Positions 12,521 to 24,961 of a DNA stretch of 64,000 bases are shown one piece after another (position 1 is the stretch's first letter; the number at the start of each line of letters is the position of its first letter). The notes beneath the pieces are model-generated. The model searched no databases, had not been told where the DNA came from, and saw only the letters and a list, made by a program, of their open reading frames with translations. Source of the DNA: Brachionus koreanus (Eukaryota > Rotifera > Eurotatoria > Ploima > Brachionidae); NCBI GenBank assembly GCA_016987375.1, contig PJRA01000263.1:1542540-1606539 (forward strand), given 5' to 3'. Position numbers and translations under genes: made by a program.

Positions 12521-14747
12521 TCTCAATCTAAAAATAAAATTTTTTACTTTTACCAAAAAAAAAGGTAAAAGCTGTGTTTCCTTTTCCTAGAGAGTTAATT
12601 TCAAATAAAATTAAAAAAAAATAAAATCAATTTCTATATGTACATCTAAGCTTCAAGCTTTCTTGTTATTTGCAAGATTTACTACTTTTATTTTAAGTTT
12701 GAATTGAAATTTTTTTTCTAAGCGTTAGCGTTTTTGCATTTTATTGTTTTGTATGAAAAATAAGAAATCAAAGCTTTTGGTTGAATTCAGGTTAACAACT
12801 TTTGAATAGAGTAAAAATTCTTAAATTTTGATAAAAACTTGTGCAATAAATAGGCATTTATTTATTAAAATTATTTATTTCTTTAAAAAAAATGACTTTT
12901 TTAAGAAAGCCTTAAACTAAGATCAAGTTTTTTGCATTACATTGCTGAGTGAGCAAATACACTATCGCTTTCACATGATGTCAGCATTATTTTATTTTTG
13001 GTTAGCTTTTTTTTTTAATATATCAATTATCTGTGATAAATTAAAATAAAAAAAACTTAACACCCAAATTATTAATACGGAAAGCAATCAAAAATGCTTC
13101 ACTATCAAGTTCTCTTTTGTTCCGAAAATGAAGTTTTTAAAAAATGTACTAGAATTAGTTTGATTTTTATTTTTTATTTATTCTTAATTTTGATTTAAAT
13201 TCTTTGTTTCTTTTCCTACATTAAATTATTTAAAAAAAATTAAACAAAATTAATTTGTTATATTTTAAAATAATTAAAAATGTTTTAATTTAAATATTTT
13301 TATTTTAATTTAATATATAAGTGAGGAGAACCCCCAAAATCCGTTCATGGCACAAGTCTTCGTTTAACACCTAAAAGCCGGAGCCGGTTATTTCGACCTT
13401 TTGTTGTACCTTTATTTTTTATTCCTTTTTATTTCCATTAAAACTAAAAGCACCAAACGAGTCATTTGGCTTGTTTGAAAAATAATTAAATCCTTGTTTT
13501 TTTTGAATAGATTTTTCAAATAAATATATCTTTTTTGAATTATGTAGATTTTGAAAATTTTTTTTAAAAAATGATATTAATTTATAAAATTATTACAGTT
13601 TTTTACAAAATATTTTTGAATTAAAAAAAATGAAAAAAATGCTTGATGTTTCTAGTTTTAAAATAATCATAATTTTTAACAAAAATTAATTAATTATTTG
13701 GTTTAAAATTTTTTTTTTAAACAATTCAATTTAATAAACTAAAAACAAGCGAGAGATTTATACTAAGTGCCGAAAAAACCCTCCGCTTCTGAGTGTTAAC
13801 TAATTTTAGGATGTTCTTTTGAATTTTATAAATTCTTATTTTGATTTTTTCACCTTAATTTAGAATAAAGTTAAAAAAAAGTATCTAATAGGAGAAAACT
13901 GATATGTAGGTTACACTTAATTGTCTCTTTTGACTCTAAGTTGTCTCAAAATAAGTTTAAAAATCGACATAAACTTTATGTCTCTTCAAAGAAACTAAAA
14001 AGCCTCTTTTTATTTTGAGATAATTTTTAAAAAAAGAATTCAAAAATTTGCGTTCATACCTATGAACAAAAATATTCTATGAAATTTAAGATTTTTTTAA
14101 AAGATCACGCTTAGTAGATATGCATGTGACTTACACTACACACAGTCTTCGCTTTATCCAAGCACGTCACAAATAAATATTTAAATGGATTGAATGAAGC
14201 AAAAGCATCATTCAACAACACTTCTTTCTTACAATTTATTTATTTTTTAGAAAAGTTAATCAAAACATAAAAATTTTATTAAGTTCAGTGAATAAAACAT
14301 ATAGTCATTTTTTGATTTTTTAACAAAAATATTATTAAAACATAAAATAAAAAAATTCGAGTCTGAAAATTTAATCAAAAAATTTTACAAAGCATAAATT
14401 TATTCTAAGCTATATCAAACACAAGCTTTCCTTTTTCTAGATTGACTTTTTGGTGCAAACATTTTATATTAAGTCCTGGAAAATCTATTGAGTCTAGCCG
14501 ACAGCATCCAACTCAATGGATACATATCGCAGAATCGAAAAAATAAGTACAAGTACAATACGTACAATTAGGAAAAAAACCATCTAAATTTAATGTAACC
14601 TAGTGTTTTTGATTACATTCATAATTTAAATTATTTTCCTCAGAACTTAACTTCTTAATTGAATCAAGGTACTTTTTAGCCTCTAGTTTAACACTTAATT
14701 TTGTAAAAGAGCAAATGGCGAGTTCTGTATTTCATATAGTTTTGAAT
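12521..14747. other. Intergenic, mobile-element debris
   Basis: No gene. It contains a possible terminal-inverted-repeat element (13356-13805) and a diverged copy of the TTCGTTTAAACCC repeat (about 13319-13372). The remainder is AT-rich and stop-rich. Confidence 0.45.
13356..13805. mobile_element. Possible MITE with TTAACAC termini
   Basis: The left end reads GTTTAACACCTAAAAGCCGG. The right end, reversed, reads TTAGTTAACACTCAGAAGCG, matching over roughly 20 bases with several mismatches. The right end resembles the termini of the shorter element at 41263-41458. It has no coding capacity. The ends are imperfect, so the limits are approximate. Confidence 0.35.
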
Positions 14748-15164
14748 TTAGATTAGTTTTGGTATTGTCGGATCATTTCTGTGTGCAAATACAAGCTTCT
14801 GACAGATGGAATATGGTTTGGATATATCTCGAATTATTAGGTTTGAGATTAATTCCTTAAATTTTATCGAAATACCAATCTTTAATTTATTTTCTAATTG
14901 GATATTCGAAGCTTCTTCAACACTGTGAATATTTATCCACTTAACGACTAACTGTGAAGTCTTAGTACACTTATTTATGACAAAACGCGCTTGACAGTCT
15001 TTTGAACATCGACAAAATGGATACAAAACCTTAATTTTGTGATCGTCTACATTGTTAGCGCAAATAGAGCATCGTTTAGTGCTACCATGGGTTGAGGTTG
15101 CTTTTGGATATCTCTTGAAAAAGAATTCAAGTTCCACATCAGATTTTACCTCATTTTTTAACAA
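14748..15164 (-). pseudogene. Zinc-finger-like N-terminal fragment, probably MULE transposase
   Basis: An open frame of 138 residues. Residues about 31-72 have paired Cys (RCSICANN, then PFCRCSKDCQARFV) and a later His, a FLYWCH/WRKY-like layout typical of the DNA-binding start of MULE-type transposases. The end (KLVFAHRNDPTIPK) would sit just before the catalytic domain, but no such domain follows. A complementary catalytic and SWIM-finger fragment lies at 57704-58450. There is no conserved neighbour or intron. It could instead be a small cellular zinc-finger gene. Confidence 0.4.
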
Positions 15165-15778
15165 TTAAACAAAAAAATTCAAAAAATAATTTCTAAAATT
15201 TATTTATTTTTTTATGTTTTTTTTTTTCATCTATAAAAATTTTATACAAGCTTTGAACAAAAGATATTCATTTTTACCGAAAATTGAATTTGACTTTTTT
15301 TACTTATTTGATTAAAATTTGAAGATTTAATTTAAAAAAAATTTTTTATTTTGCTAATATTTTTATTGACATGCATTTTATGAATTTTAAATTAAGGTCA
15401 TTAAATTGTAAAAGCTTTATCAGAATATTTCAAGTAACAATTAGAAAAAAAAGTTTGTTTAAGTCAATATCGTTTAAAATTTAGTTAAAGTTAAAAAAAA
15501 CTAATTGAATTATAAATTTTTGACAATTTTATTTAAATAAGATTTCTTTTCTGACTATTTATCGATTTTATTTAATTTTTTAGATCTTAAGATTTTCTTT
15601 CTATAAATTATTTAATCGATTCTTTGAGCTTTTGTTAAATTTCAAAAAAATTTTTTTTAGAATTTTGATCGTTTAAATACTTTTGATAAAAAAATCTGCA
15701 TTCATTTTTTCTTCATTAAAAAATATTTTTAAATTGTACAAGTCTATTTTTGAAGATTCGAAATATTTTAAGCCTAAA
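15165..15778. other. AT-rich spacer
   Basis: No coding or repeat signal was recognised. Part of it is probably the promoter and leader of the small secreted Asn/Gly protein that starts at 15779. Confidence 0.4.
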
Positions 15779-15985
15779 ATGATTTTGTTTTTTATTTTGT
15801 GTTTTCTTTCATTCAATGAAGTTTTAGGCAACAATGGCAATGGAAATGGCAATAGTAATGGGAATAGTAATGGAAATAGTAATGACAATGGCAATTCTAA
15901 TATGAATTTGAACGTTCAAGACCAATTTTTAGATAGCTTTATATCGACTGAAATAAACAATATCATTAAACAAATTATTATTTAA
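15779..15985 (+). CDS. Small secreted Asn/Gly/Ser-repeat protein
   Basis: A 68-residue product if translation starts at the ATG at 15779. Residues 1-17 (MILFFILCFLSFNEVLG) form a clear signal peptide, followed by a low-complexity run built from Asn-Gly and Asn-Ser pairs (about residues 18-41) and a short tail QDQFLDSFISTEINN. The frame is open for another 32 codons upstream (from 15683), but that extension is Lys/Phe-rich and would bury the signal peptide, so the internal ATG is preferred. The repeat comes from a six-base GGNAAT/AGTAAT unit. It is probably an extracellular structural or matrix peptide. No family is recognised. Confidence 0.5.
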   Translation: MILFFILCFLSFNEVLGNNGNGNGNSNGNSNGNSNDNGNSNMNLNVQDQFLDSFISTEINNIIKQIII

Positions 15986-16994
15986 AAAAAGTATTAGTTT
16001 TTTAAATTTAGAAGAGAACCATTTGTATCCCAGTTTCCTTGTTAGAAATCATTTTTTTAATTAAGTTTAATTTTAAAATAAAGATATCAAAGTTGAAAAG
16101 TCTCTTTTTTTTTAAAAATGTCTAAATAATCTGTTCAAAAATAAATATTTAATCATTTTTAGTTTAAAAATTGATTTTTTTTTTCTTAACACTTATGGAA
16201 AAGTACTTAGATCCATTTTGGGTTGTCCTTAAATAAACCATTAACATTTTTATAAATAATTAATATTAAAAATGCACTTAACAAAAAAACGATTTTTAAA
16301 ATTATTAATGATTTTATACCGTTGTGAATATTGGAACAAAAAATAGAAAATTTTAAATTTAAATACTTAGGTTTAAAATTCGTTGTTTATTTAAAAATAT
16401 CAGCTGATACAAAATTCGTCTATGTAATTTAATCTTTATTATTTCATAATGCATTTAATGCTTTGCAGATTTCAAATTTAGGTGTAATTTTGTAGAAAAA
16501 ATGCTATTTTGTTTTTATTTTGAAAAATTTATTCAAACACTTAAATGAATCTTTTTTTTTATTTTTTAATTAATTAATTATGTAGTATTTTTTTTTAATT
16601 TTTAAATTTTTTTATTTTAATTTTGAAATACTATATGAATCATTTTTCATTATTTATTTGTTAATAAAATATTTATAAAGCTAATATTATATTACTTAGC
16701 TCTCATTGCGTGAAAAACTGAATTTCAGAGATAAATTTATTCTAAAAATGAAAAAATTTATTAAAGAATTTATTGCTTTTATTCGATTTTGATTTAAAAA
16801 AAATAACGTGAATAAATTCTTAATTTATCTAGATAATTAAACATTTATAGAAAAACAATTAATAATAAAAATAGATAAAAACGGAAAAAATACTTAAATC
16901 AGAACAAAATAATCTCGTTTTGGCGATTTTCGTATTTTCGAAAAAAACTGTTTAGAATAAGTTTGGCTTTTTTTTTCAATCAAAGTCAATTTTA
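15986..16994. other. AT-rich intergenic stretch
   Basis: No gene or element was seen between the small secreted protein and the end of the dynein intermediate chain gene. The right end must include the 3' untranslated region of that minus-strand gene. Confidence 0.45.
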
Positions 16995-19900
16995 TTATTT
17001 AAACGATTCAATTAAATAATTAATATAATTTGTGTCCGAATTTGAATTGAGATTAAAGTTTGAAAATTCTTGATTCAACTTTTTCAAATTATCCAAAGTT
17101 TTAACGAGCTTAATATATTCGTCATGGTCCGGACGAGCAAAATTTTCGCTTATTTCGTATATTCTCATTTCGCCGTGATCATCTCCAATAACTATTTCGG
17201 TGCCTTTTCGCGACCATTTAAGCTTGTTAATAGCTCGAGTTCGGTTATCAATGTCGATTGATGCGCTCGGTGTTTCAGTTTCTTTATTCAAGTTCCAAAA
17301 GTCCAATCTACCAGATCCGTCTACTGAGGCAAATAAGGCTGGATGAATGGGCGACCAGCCAACATCATAAACATAATCACCATTAGATTCAAATGTAAAT
17401 ATTGGACTCTGATTTTCCTTAAATTTATAAAATTAGATTTTAGTGTTTTCAATTTTTTATCGGCTTTTTTGGAATATCAAAGAGAAGGAACCAGTAGATT
17501 GAATAGTTAATGTTAAACATGAGCATTCAGTTAAACCATCAAAAAAAAAGATCGTTGTAGAACAATATATGAAGATTAAAATGATATTAAATTAAACTAT
17601 CAGACAAAAGCAATTGATAACAGTTTAAAAAAGAATTTAAATTTAAAAATTCTTGGCGTTTTAAAGTTTAGGACCAAAATTTTTGTCAAAATAATTTTTT
17701 AAATTGAAAAATTCAATGCATAGACACATTTTCTTTATTTGTAACAAAGCATGTTAAACCATATCAAAGAATTGTCAATATTTATGCTTATGGAATTATT
17801 TTGCAGAAATTAAAAATAAAATCGCCCGAATATTGCGTTTACTGAATTAAATAAATGAATAAAAAAATTAAGTTTAACATTTAATCTATACTTTGAAAAT
17901 TTGTTTCTGTTATTTTTTTTTAATTTAATCATATACTTTAATTTACCAAATTTTTTAGAAAAAATTCTTCTGAAAATTTTTAAAATAAATTCATTTTGTG
18001 TTCTTTTATAGGAGATTTGCTCAAATGGGAACAAGACATTAAATGTATAGCTATATAATTTTCTTTCTTAATTTATTTAGAAAAAAAAAAATTTACAAAT
18101 TATTTATTTATCTCAGAAAAGATTACGCCAGATTTGGCGATGAAGATTATAAAAAAATTAAAATATTAAATTATAAGAAGACAATATTTTTTACTCATAC
18201 CATTTAATTTACATGTTTTAAAAAAAAAAAAAGTTTTGGCAATAATAATTAAGTATAATAGGAATTATGTAAATTTTCACTTTTTTTTTTTTATAAATTT
18301 GTAAATTAAATGTAAATTAAATGGTATGAGTAAAAAATATTGTCTTCTTATAATTTAATATTTTAATTTTTTTATAATCTTCATCGCCAAATCTGGCGTA
18401 ATCTTTTCTGAAAATAAATAAATAATTTGTAATTTTTTTTTCTCTAAATAAATTAAGAAAGAAATTGGCGCCACTATTCAATTAGAAGACTGTAGATCTT
18501 GTAAAAATAGAAAAATTGTAAATATTTTATGAAGCTCATTTTCAATGCTTTAATTAGCATTTGAAATACACGAAATTCATTTTCTTAAAATATATAAATG
18601 TAAATAAACTCCTAATACATATCCTTAGGATCAGCCGTTTAGGTGATGCAGTACTAATATTATAATTGCACTATACTAATTAAATTCTGAAATGCAAAAA
18701 AAGCTTAAGAACACAAATTATTATTTAAATTTATTTAAGATTCTTACTGATTGATCAGAAAATTTATAAAATAAATAATTTTAGATACAGAAAATTTGAT
18801 TTGAGTAACAACTGTTAGAGTTAAAAGCTTATTTATCAATTGCAGAATCACAAAATATAATAATCTATAATAATATATTTTGAAAAATATTAATATTTAA
18901 TACTAAATGCACCACGAATTTTTCATAAATTTTTTAATCGAAATTATTTTAAAAAAATAAAAGTATTTTTACTAAGTGATATATTTTTCTAAATAAAAAT
19001 ATAAAATTTACATATTAATTCTATTTGGACAGTCTGTTCAAAAACTATGAGTATTAAGAATTTTGTAAAACGAGTCAAAAAACTTGGCAAAAAATCTAAA
19101 TACCACTAAATTAATTTCTATAGCCTAACTGTAATAGCACCATAAAAATTTTTTCTTTTTTCGAGTTGTTATATAATTAATATTTTTCGAGGGTCTTAAT
19201 TGTTCACTTTCACCACTCAAGTAAAAAACTAATTGAAATTTATATTCATTTAAAAAATAAAATTATTTCATAACTTTTTTAATGCTTCTAAGAATTGAAA
19301 TTGTAATTGAATTAGTGTTAGATATTTAAATAAACTGTAAATATGTGAACATGTGATTATACGATTTATTTGTATCAAAACTCTAAAGAATTATGTGCGC
19401 CATTTTTGTTTTATAAAAAATTCAGACAGAAAATTAACCCTGTAAAAAATTTGATGCTAAATTTAAGATTATTTTTCTTTCTTTTAATTCTTTGTAATAT
19501 TAATATTTAGAATTTAAAAAATTAATTTGAAAAAATCTTTACAATTTTCAAATTTTTTAATTTTAATCTAAAAATTCTTACTGCCGTATTCCATAGCTTT
19601 ATAGTTGAGTCAAAAGAAGAAGACAAAAATAGTTGCGATAATTCTTGGTTAACATCCATTGGTAATGAATTATAGTCAGTTAGACATTGAGAAAAACAAT
19701 CAACTGAAGTAATAGGTCCAAAGTGTCCTTCATATGTTTGATTCAATGCTATTCTATAATTTAACAATGAAATTTAATATAGATTTAATTTTTTTCTTAT
19801 TATATTTACTTATTTGTTGTGATTGAATGGCAAAAGCCATCTTCAGCTCCTAATATGGCCATTTTTTGCACATTTGCATTATCATCCACTTGGCATTGTG

Positions 19901-22900
19901 TCTGAAAGTCAAAACAAGTTGCATATACTTGTCTATTTGCAGGCTGTTTAAGCATCAGATCAGTGGAATCGATCGGAATATTCAAGTTCTCTAAAGACCA
20001 AGTGCACACTTTGCCGTCATTGCTGATGCTGACAATCAATTGATTGGCAAGTACTTGTATACAATAGACCGGATTTACATGAGATGTAATCGATAGTGAA
20101 GACCGCTGGATTGGAGTTCGCTTATTCGATCTTATGTCCCACATTACTATTTGACCTGAGTAAGTACTGCCTATAACAAGGCTTGGATTGTACGGTGAGA
20201 ATGCACAAGAAGTAACTAAGCTCTAAGAAGGGAAAATTAAAAAAAAAAATTATTTATAAGATAACTAACAGTGGTGGTAAAAGTTTGTAATGGAATTTTT
20301 TGATCAGATTTGGCGTTCCACAGGGCTACAATTGATTCGGAGTCAGAGTCTTCAAAGTTAAATGACATATTGTCATATGCACCCAGTAACCACTCCGGAT
20401 GTTGACTAGACCAATCTAAACAAGTTACAATGGAAGAACCAGTTGTTTTATCTGGCATGCTGAACGTTTTTTTAAGTTCTATTTTAATTATATTTTCATC
20501 ATGATCCTTATTTGTATCGTCTATCGACTTAGTGTAATCAAAAAATATGTTGGACTCATTTTGTTGAAGAGCTCGTTCTACTATAGGACGCTTCTGGATC
20601 ATAAAGCCTAAGATTTCATCAAAATCAACTTGCTTCAACTGTTTATTTGCATTAAGTTTTTTGGTCGTTTCAGCATCATGCAAGTCCTCTTCATCTGTAT
20701 TTTCTGAATCTGAAAAAATTAATAAATTAACATTTTTTTTTTTAAATTTATAAATAAATTGAGTATTTTTTAAATCGAATATAAATTTCAAAAATCAAAA
20801 TTTAAGCATTAGCTTTCCTGACATTCATAGCTATTTTTTATTGAATGTTTGCAATTGATTTAAGCCAAATAGATTATAGTGATTTATTTTTTATTTTTAA
20901 AAAAAATTAATAATTTACCATATTTTTGAAATGTTAAATTTTCGTGTTAGATAAACAAAATAAAAAAGCATCTTTTAAAAAAAGAATTTTTTATTTGAAT
21001 AAAATTTTTGAAAAAAGAAAATAAATTTAAAATTTTAACTTAGAAACAATCAATTCATTTTTATTAAAATACTCATGATTTATTAAATATACCAAAAGCA
21101 TGTCTTTTAGAAAAAAATTTATTTAGGAAAAAAAATTTTAAATATTCAGTAGTAATCAGTTTTTATTTACACTATCATATATAGGTCTAAAAATTATAAA
21201 AATTTGGCAAATCATATTGATCAATAATTAATCAAATTGATCATAAAACTCAATATGCCAAAAATTTGTGCAAAACCCAACTTTGTGGAAATAAGTAAGA
21301 TAAGGAGCTGTCAACAAAAAGGCAATAATAATTTAGATGATTCATTATAATAATTTTGCGTCTTTTTTAAATTTTATTTAATTTATCAATAAAAAAATGC
21401 AATAGTAAGCTAATCTTAAAAATATAAACCATTATACTATAAATCATTATGATATTATAGTATTTAGCCATCTATCACCTATTTGTTCGATTCCTCTTTT
21501 GTACTTTTCGCGACTTTTGAAATCAAAAATTTAACAAACCCTTTTTCAACTTGATCTTGGTTTGTGAAATGCCGCTGTCTAAGAAAATGAGCCAGTGAGC
21601 GAAAAAGATGATAATCAGAATGAGAGAGATCTAGGCTGGTTGCTGGATAAGAAAGAAGTTTGATTCCTTACAGGTATTCTATTATTGTCATTGTTCTTCT
21701 AGCTGTATGAGATTTTCTTGAACTAAAGCAAACATTCGTTGTAATTGTTCAAAAAAAAGTTCAACATTTATAGTTCGATTGTCTGCAATCAAAAACAAAT
21801 AATAAATAGTGTATAACCCCTTGGAAAATCGAACAAACAAACAGCATCACTTTTTTATCAAAAAATCCTCTTTTCACGACTGACTGAGCTGTTTTGTTTG
21901 AGACGGGTCTAACCATTTATGTATAAATTTTTATTTTAAAGCTTTTTTTAGAATTAGATTCAATTCTGTTTTTTTTTACCATATGATACGATAACGGGTG
22001 ATGCATAAGTAAATGGAAAAAAATTAAAAGCGAATATCTCAAAAAATAAAAATGATATTAAATTCTGTTTTTTTTTTCTGATGTAAAAACGGCCAAAAAA
22101 CGTAGTCAAGGTCTTCATGATACTCATGTATAAATGGGAGCAGTCGTTTATTCAAACATTCGTCGATATAGATGCTCGAATTGATGGCAACCGACTTTGA
22201 TAATCGAAAAAGAGGCTTAGACATACCTCGATCAGATATGGCTATCCAAACAAGCACCTTCCTTGGAAACTTCTCTTTTCCAGCAAACCGAACACTGTCC
22301 GGACTAGTAGATTTGTCATTTGTGTAATATCCGACATTTCCAGGCATGTTGTCGCCCTTCAAAGTAAAGTACTTTTCGTCGTCCGAAATAAGCGAACATG
22401 ATGAACGATATAGCATATTTGAAAGTTTTTTTCTCAATTTCTTGGCTTTTTCATGCTGTACAGTGCTATATTTTGGTGTTTTTTCACGTTTACGATATGA
22501 AATATCCATTTTTGTTAACTGCCGGCCAACTGTTGTCTGGTGGANNNNNNNNNNNNNNNNNNNNNNNNNNNNNNNNNNNNNNNNNNNNNNNNNNNNNNNN
22601 NNNNNNNNNNNNNNNNNNNNNNNNNNNNNNNNNNNNNNNNNNNNNNNNNNNNNNNNNNNNNNNNNNNNNNNNNNNNNNNNNNNNNNNNNNNNNNNNNNNN
22701 NNNNNNNNNNNNNNNNNNNNNNNNNNNNNNNNNNNNNNNNNNNNNNNNNNNNNNNNNNNNNNNNNNNNNNNNNNNNNNNNNNNNNNNNNNNNNNNNNNNN
22801 NNNNNNNNNNNNNNNNNNNNNNNNNNNNNNNNNNNNNNNNNNNNNNNNNNNNNNNNNNNNNNNNNNNNNNNNNNNNNNNNNNNNNNNNNNNNNNNNNNNN

Positions 22901-24961
22901 NNNNNNNNNNNNNNNNNNNNNNNNNNNNNNNNNNNNNNNNNNNNNNNNNNNNNNNNNNNNNNNNNNNNNNNNNNNNNNNNNNNNNNNNNNNNNNNNNNNN
23001 NNNNNNNNNNNNNNNNNNNNNNNNNNNNNNNNNNNNNNNNNNNNNNNNNNNNNNNNNNNNNNNNNNNNNNNNNNNNNNNNNNNNNNNNNNNNNNNNNNAA
23101 ATCGAAACACAGTTTTGATGCTTGCATTAAACAATATTTAGCGACTGCTCCAAAGACATGTTTTAAACCTTTGGTTTGCATTAAATCAAGTTTTTTAGCT
23201 TTAATTTAGCATTAATATACGAGATTTCTGTTAAAAAATAAAAATCAATTTTTCGGTAAATGTTGTTTGATCCATTAGAAAAATGATTATTTTATTTTAG
23301 ATTTTTTTGAAAAAATTTAAAAAGTTAAAAATATGCTGCATTAAAACTAAAAAACTTGATTTTATTGCAGACCCAAGGTTTTTAACATGTCTTTGAAGCG
23401 GTCGCTAAATATTGTTTAATGCAAGCATCAAAACTGTGTTTCGATTTATGAAGCTATTATATTGAACAAGAGAAAACATTTCTATTCAAAGAAATAAAGG
23501 AAATTCTTTAATTAATTTTTGTTTTTATTGCTTACCAATTTCCCTTATTTTTGGTTAAGCTTTGTTAAATTAGTAGACGATTTAGAAGACGATTTTTAAA
23601 TTAAAATTTGACTTTAAATTAAAATTATTTTTTTTGGGTTATATAAATTTATTTTGTTTCATTTAAATAATAAATTATAATATAATAATTTTTAATTTTT
23701 TTAAATAGACTTCAATCGAATGGTTAAATGAAAGCAAGATTAAAATCAAACTAACTTGTTTGAAACTTAATAAAAAGTTTATTTTCTTATTTAGAATAGT
23801 GATTGTATTTTTTCGGTAAATATTTACAAAGTTTCTTTTCAAAAATTGTTCAAACAGATTGCTTCAAAAAAAAATAAAAATCAAAGTTTGAAAAAACAAC
23901 AACTTCATTGAATTCTAGAAAACTAAACTTGTTTGAATAAACTCATTTTCGAAAAAGGTTAAAAATTTTAATTTTAAATAATTCACACATAAAACTTTAA
24001 GCTTATTGATTTTTTTTCAAAAAAAATTGGTATATGATCATCACTCATAGAAATTAAAATTTCTAAACACGTAATTTTTTTTTAATTTTCCTTAAATTTA
24101 AGTATGAAAAAAAACTTCAAAATAAAACACTAGAATAATAAAACCTTAAAATTTAATTGAATTCTTTCAAAAAATATTTGCGATCAAATTGACTTGATAT
24201 ATTTTTAGAAAAAAATAATAATTTAAACAATGAATATATTGATTACCTTGATTGTTGTTTGCCAAGTAGAATTTTTTTTTCAATTCTGGTGTAAGTGATG
24301 TAATTTTTAGATTTTGATTTATCGATTGATTTGACTCATGAAAAGGAGTAAATTCGTCCTCCCATTGAAATGTGTCGTAAACTAAAACATCTTCAAAAAA
24401 TTCAAGCGGAGCAGGTTTTTGCTTTTTTTTCTTAACTTTGTGTCTTGATGCTTCTTGGTCATTATCATCGTCTGTGTGCTGACTAGATTCATCAAACAAA
24501 GAGACAAGGGTTTGAGTTTCTTTAGCATAGCGTATTTTTTCCACAGGCAATATGTCCACCTTATTATTTTGATCAATCTCTTGCTTCAAATTCATTTTTT
24601 CCCTTTTGAAAAAAAAATTATTTTCAATAACCAACTTTAGATAAATGATTTACATTTTCTTGATTAAATCCTGATCTATTTGAAGACTAAGCCGATTTTT
24701 TGTTTTAGATGCAGTTGGACAATTGGTAAGTGAATTGGCTGAGGATGAATAGGAAATGAGCGATACGGATGATGTAGATGGAGTTGGAAAAATGGGCTGG
24801 GAAAGACCACAACGTTTCAATATTTCATCAGCATTCAAATTCTCGAAATTTGTTCGAGTCTGTTCGTAGTTAATTTTTTGAAGCTCTTTTTCTTTCCGGC
24901 GCCTCTTGTACTCTTCGAGAAGCGCCTTTTTTTTCATAAGCTCATTCTTGATATCATTCAT
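16995..24961 (-). CDS. DYNC1I: Cytoplasmic dynein 1 intermediate chain
   Basis: Six exons (24654-24961, 24247-24602, 20270-20709, 19810-20222, 19582-19753, 16995-17417) join in frame to 703 residues (human paralogues are about 640). The protein is the WD-repeat scaffold linking dynein heavy chain, light chains and dynactin. The N-terminus (about 1-40) is a charged coiled coil, the dynactin p150-binding region, followed by a Ser-rich segment. KETQT at 130-134 is the LC8 light-chain motif. A helix with DEILGFMIQKR then VERAL marks the roadblock-binding region before the propeller. WD repeats fill about 285-690, with LDWSSQHPEW, WDIRSNKRTP, SSSFDSTIKLW and GRLDFWNLNKETE. Introns 2 (3.5 kb) and 5 (2.2 kb) are unusually long here and are loaded with transposons and inverted repeats. 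The spacing, phase and order of all six exons match the family. Confidence 0.95.
18059..18466. repeat. Large fold-back inverted repeat in DYNC1I intron 5
   Basis: Arms of about 155 bases (18059-18216 and 18300-18466) are almost perfect inverses, separated by about 80 bases. Both contain GATTACGCCAGATTTGGCGA or its complement and CATACCATTTAATTTACAT. It has no coding content. The transcribed intron would form a long hairpin. It is probably a non-autonomous fold-back element; no clear target duplication was seen. Confidence 0.85.
21460..21930 (-). pseudogene. Degenerate mariner transposase remnant
   Basis: Minus-strand translation gives, in broken frames, pieces in the order expected for the second half of a mariner transposase: FFDKKVML, then DNRTINVELFFEQLQRM, then SLDLSHSDYHLFRSL, HFLRQRHFTN and a basic tail. 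SDYHLF contains the last Asp of the DD34D triad. Several frameshifts and stops make it inactive. The 5' part (21820-21930) is repeated at 7690-7795. It sits inside DYNC1I intron 2. Confidence 0.75.
21991..22016. repeat. Terminal repeat of the second mariner-like element
   Basis: ATAACGGGTGATGCATAAGT lies just outside the truncated transposase at 22039-22544 and begins with a TA dinucleotide, the mariner target. Both ends of the miniature element at 56764-56832 carry the same motif, which identifies it as the terminal inverted repeat of this family. Confidence 0.65.
22039..22544 (-). pseudogene. Tc1/mariner-family transposase, truncated and entering a gap
   Basis: The readable part is an open transposase segment. 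It has a basic helix-turn-helix tail (TVGRQLTKMDI), a catalytic strand SDDEKYFTLKG, the strand VLVWIAISDRG and the start of the last catalytic strand, YVFWP. The sequence then jumps to unrelated Lys-rich codons and the terminal repeat at 21991, so the final catalytic acid and the C-terminus are deleted. The N-terminal half lies in the run of N. It differs from the mariner at 21460-21930, so two families landed side by side in DYNC1I intron 2. Confidence 0.75.
22545..23098. other. Assembly gap (554 N)
   Basis: Unresolved bases between the truncated transposase and the left arm of an inverted repeat that begins at the first base after the gap. Repeat-induced assembly failure is the likely cause. 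Open frames reported across the N run have no meaning. Confidence 0.99.
23099..23450. repeat. Inverted repeat beside the gap
   Basis: The left arm (23099-23213, starting AAATCGAAACACAGTTTTGA) is the inverse of the right arm (about 23332-23450, ending TCAAAACTGTGTTTCGATTT). The arms share GCTAAATATTGTTTAATGCA and CATGT-TTTAAACC-like blocks. The spacer is about 120 bases. The left arm touches the gap and may continue into it. A diverged single-arm copy occurs near 55060-55145. Confidence 0.75.

Noticed and set aside
22346..23209. Long open frames on both strands across 22.3-23.2 kb
   Set aside because: They are open only because of the run of N; just the minus-strand transposase segment at 22039-22544 has real content.
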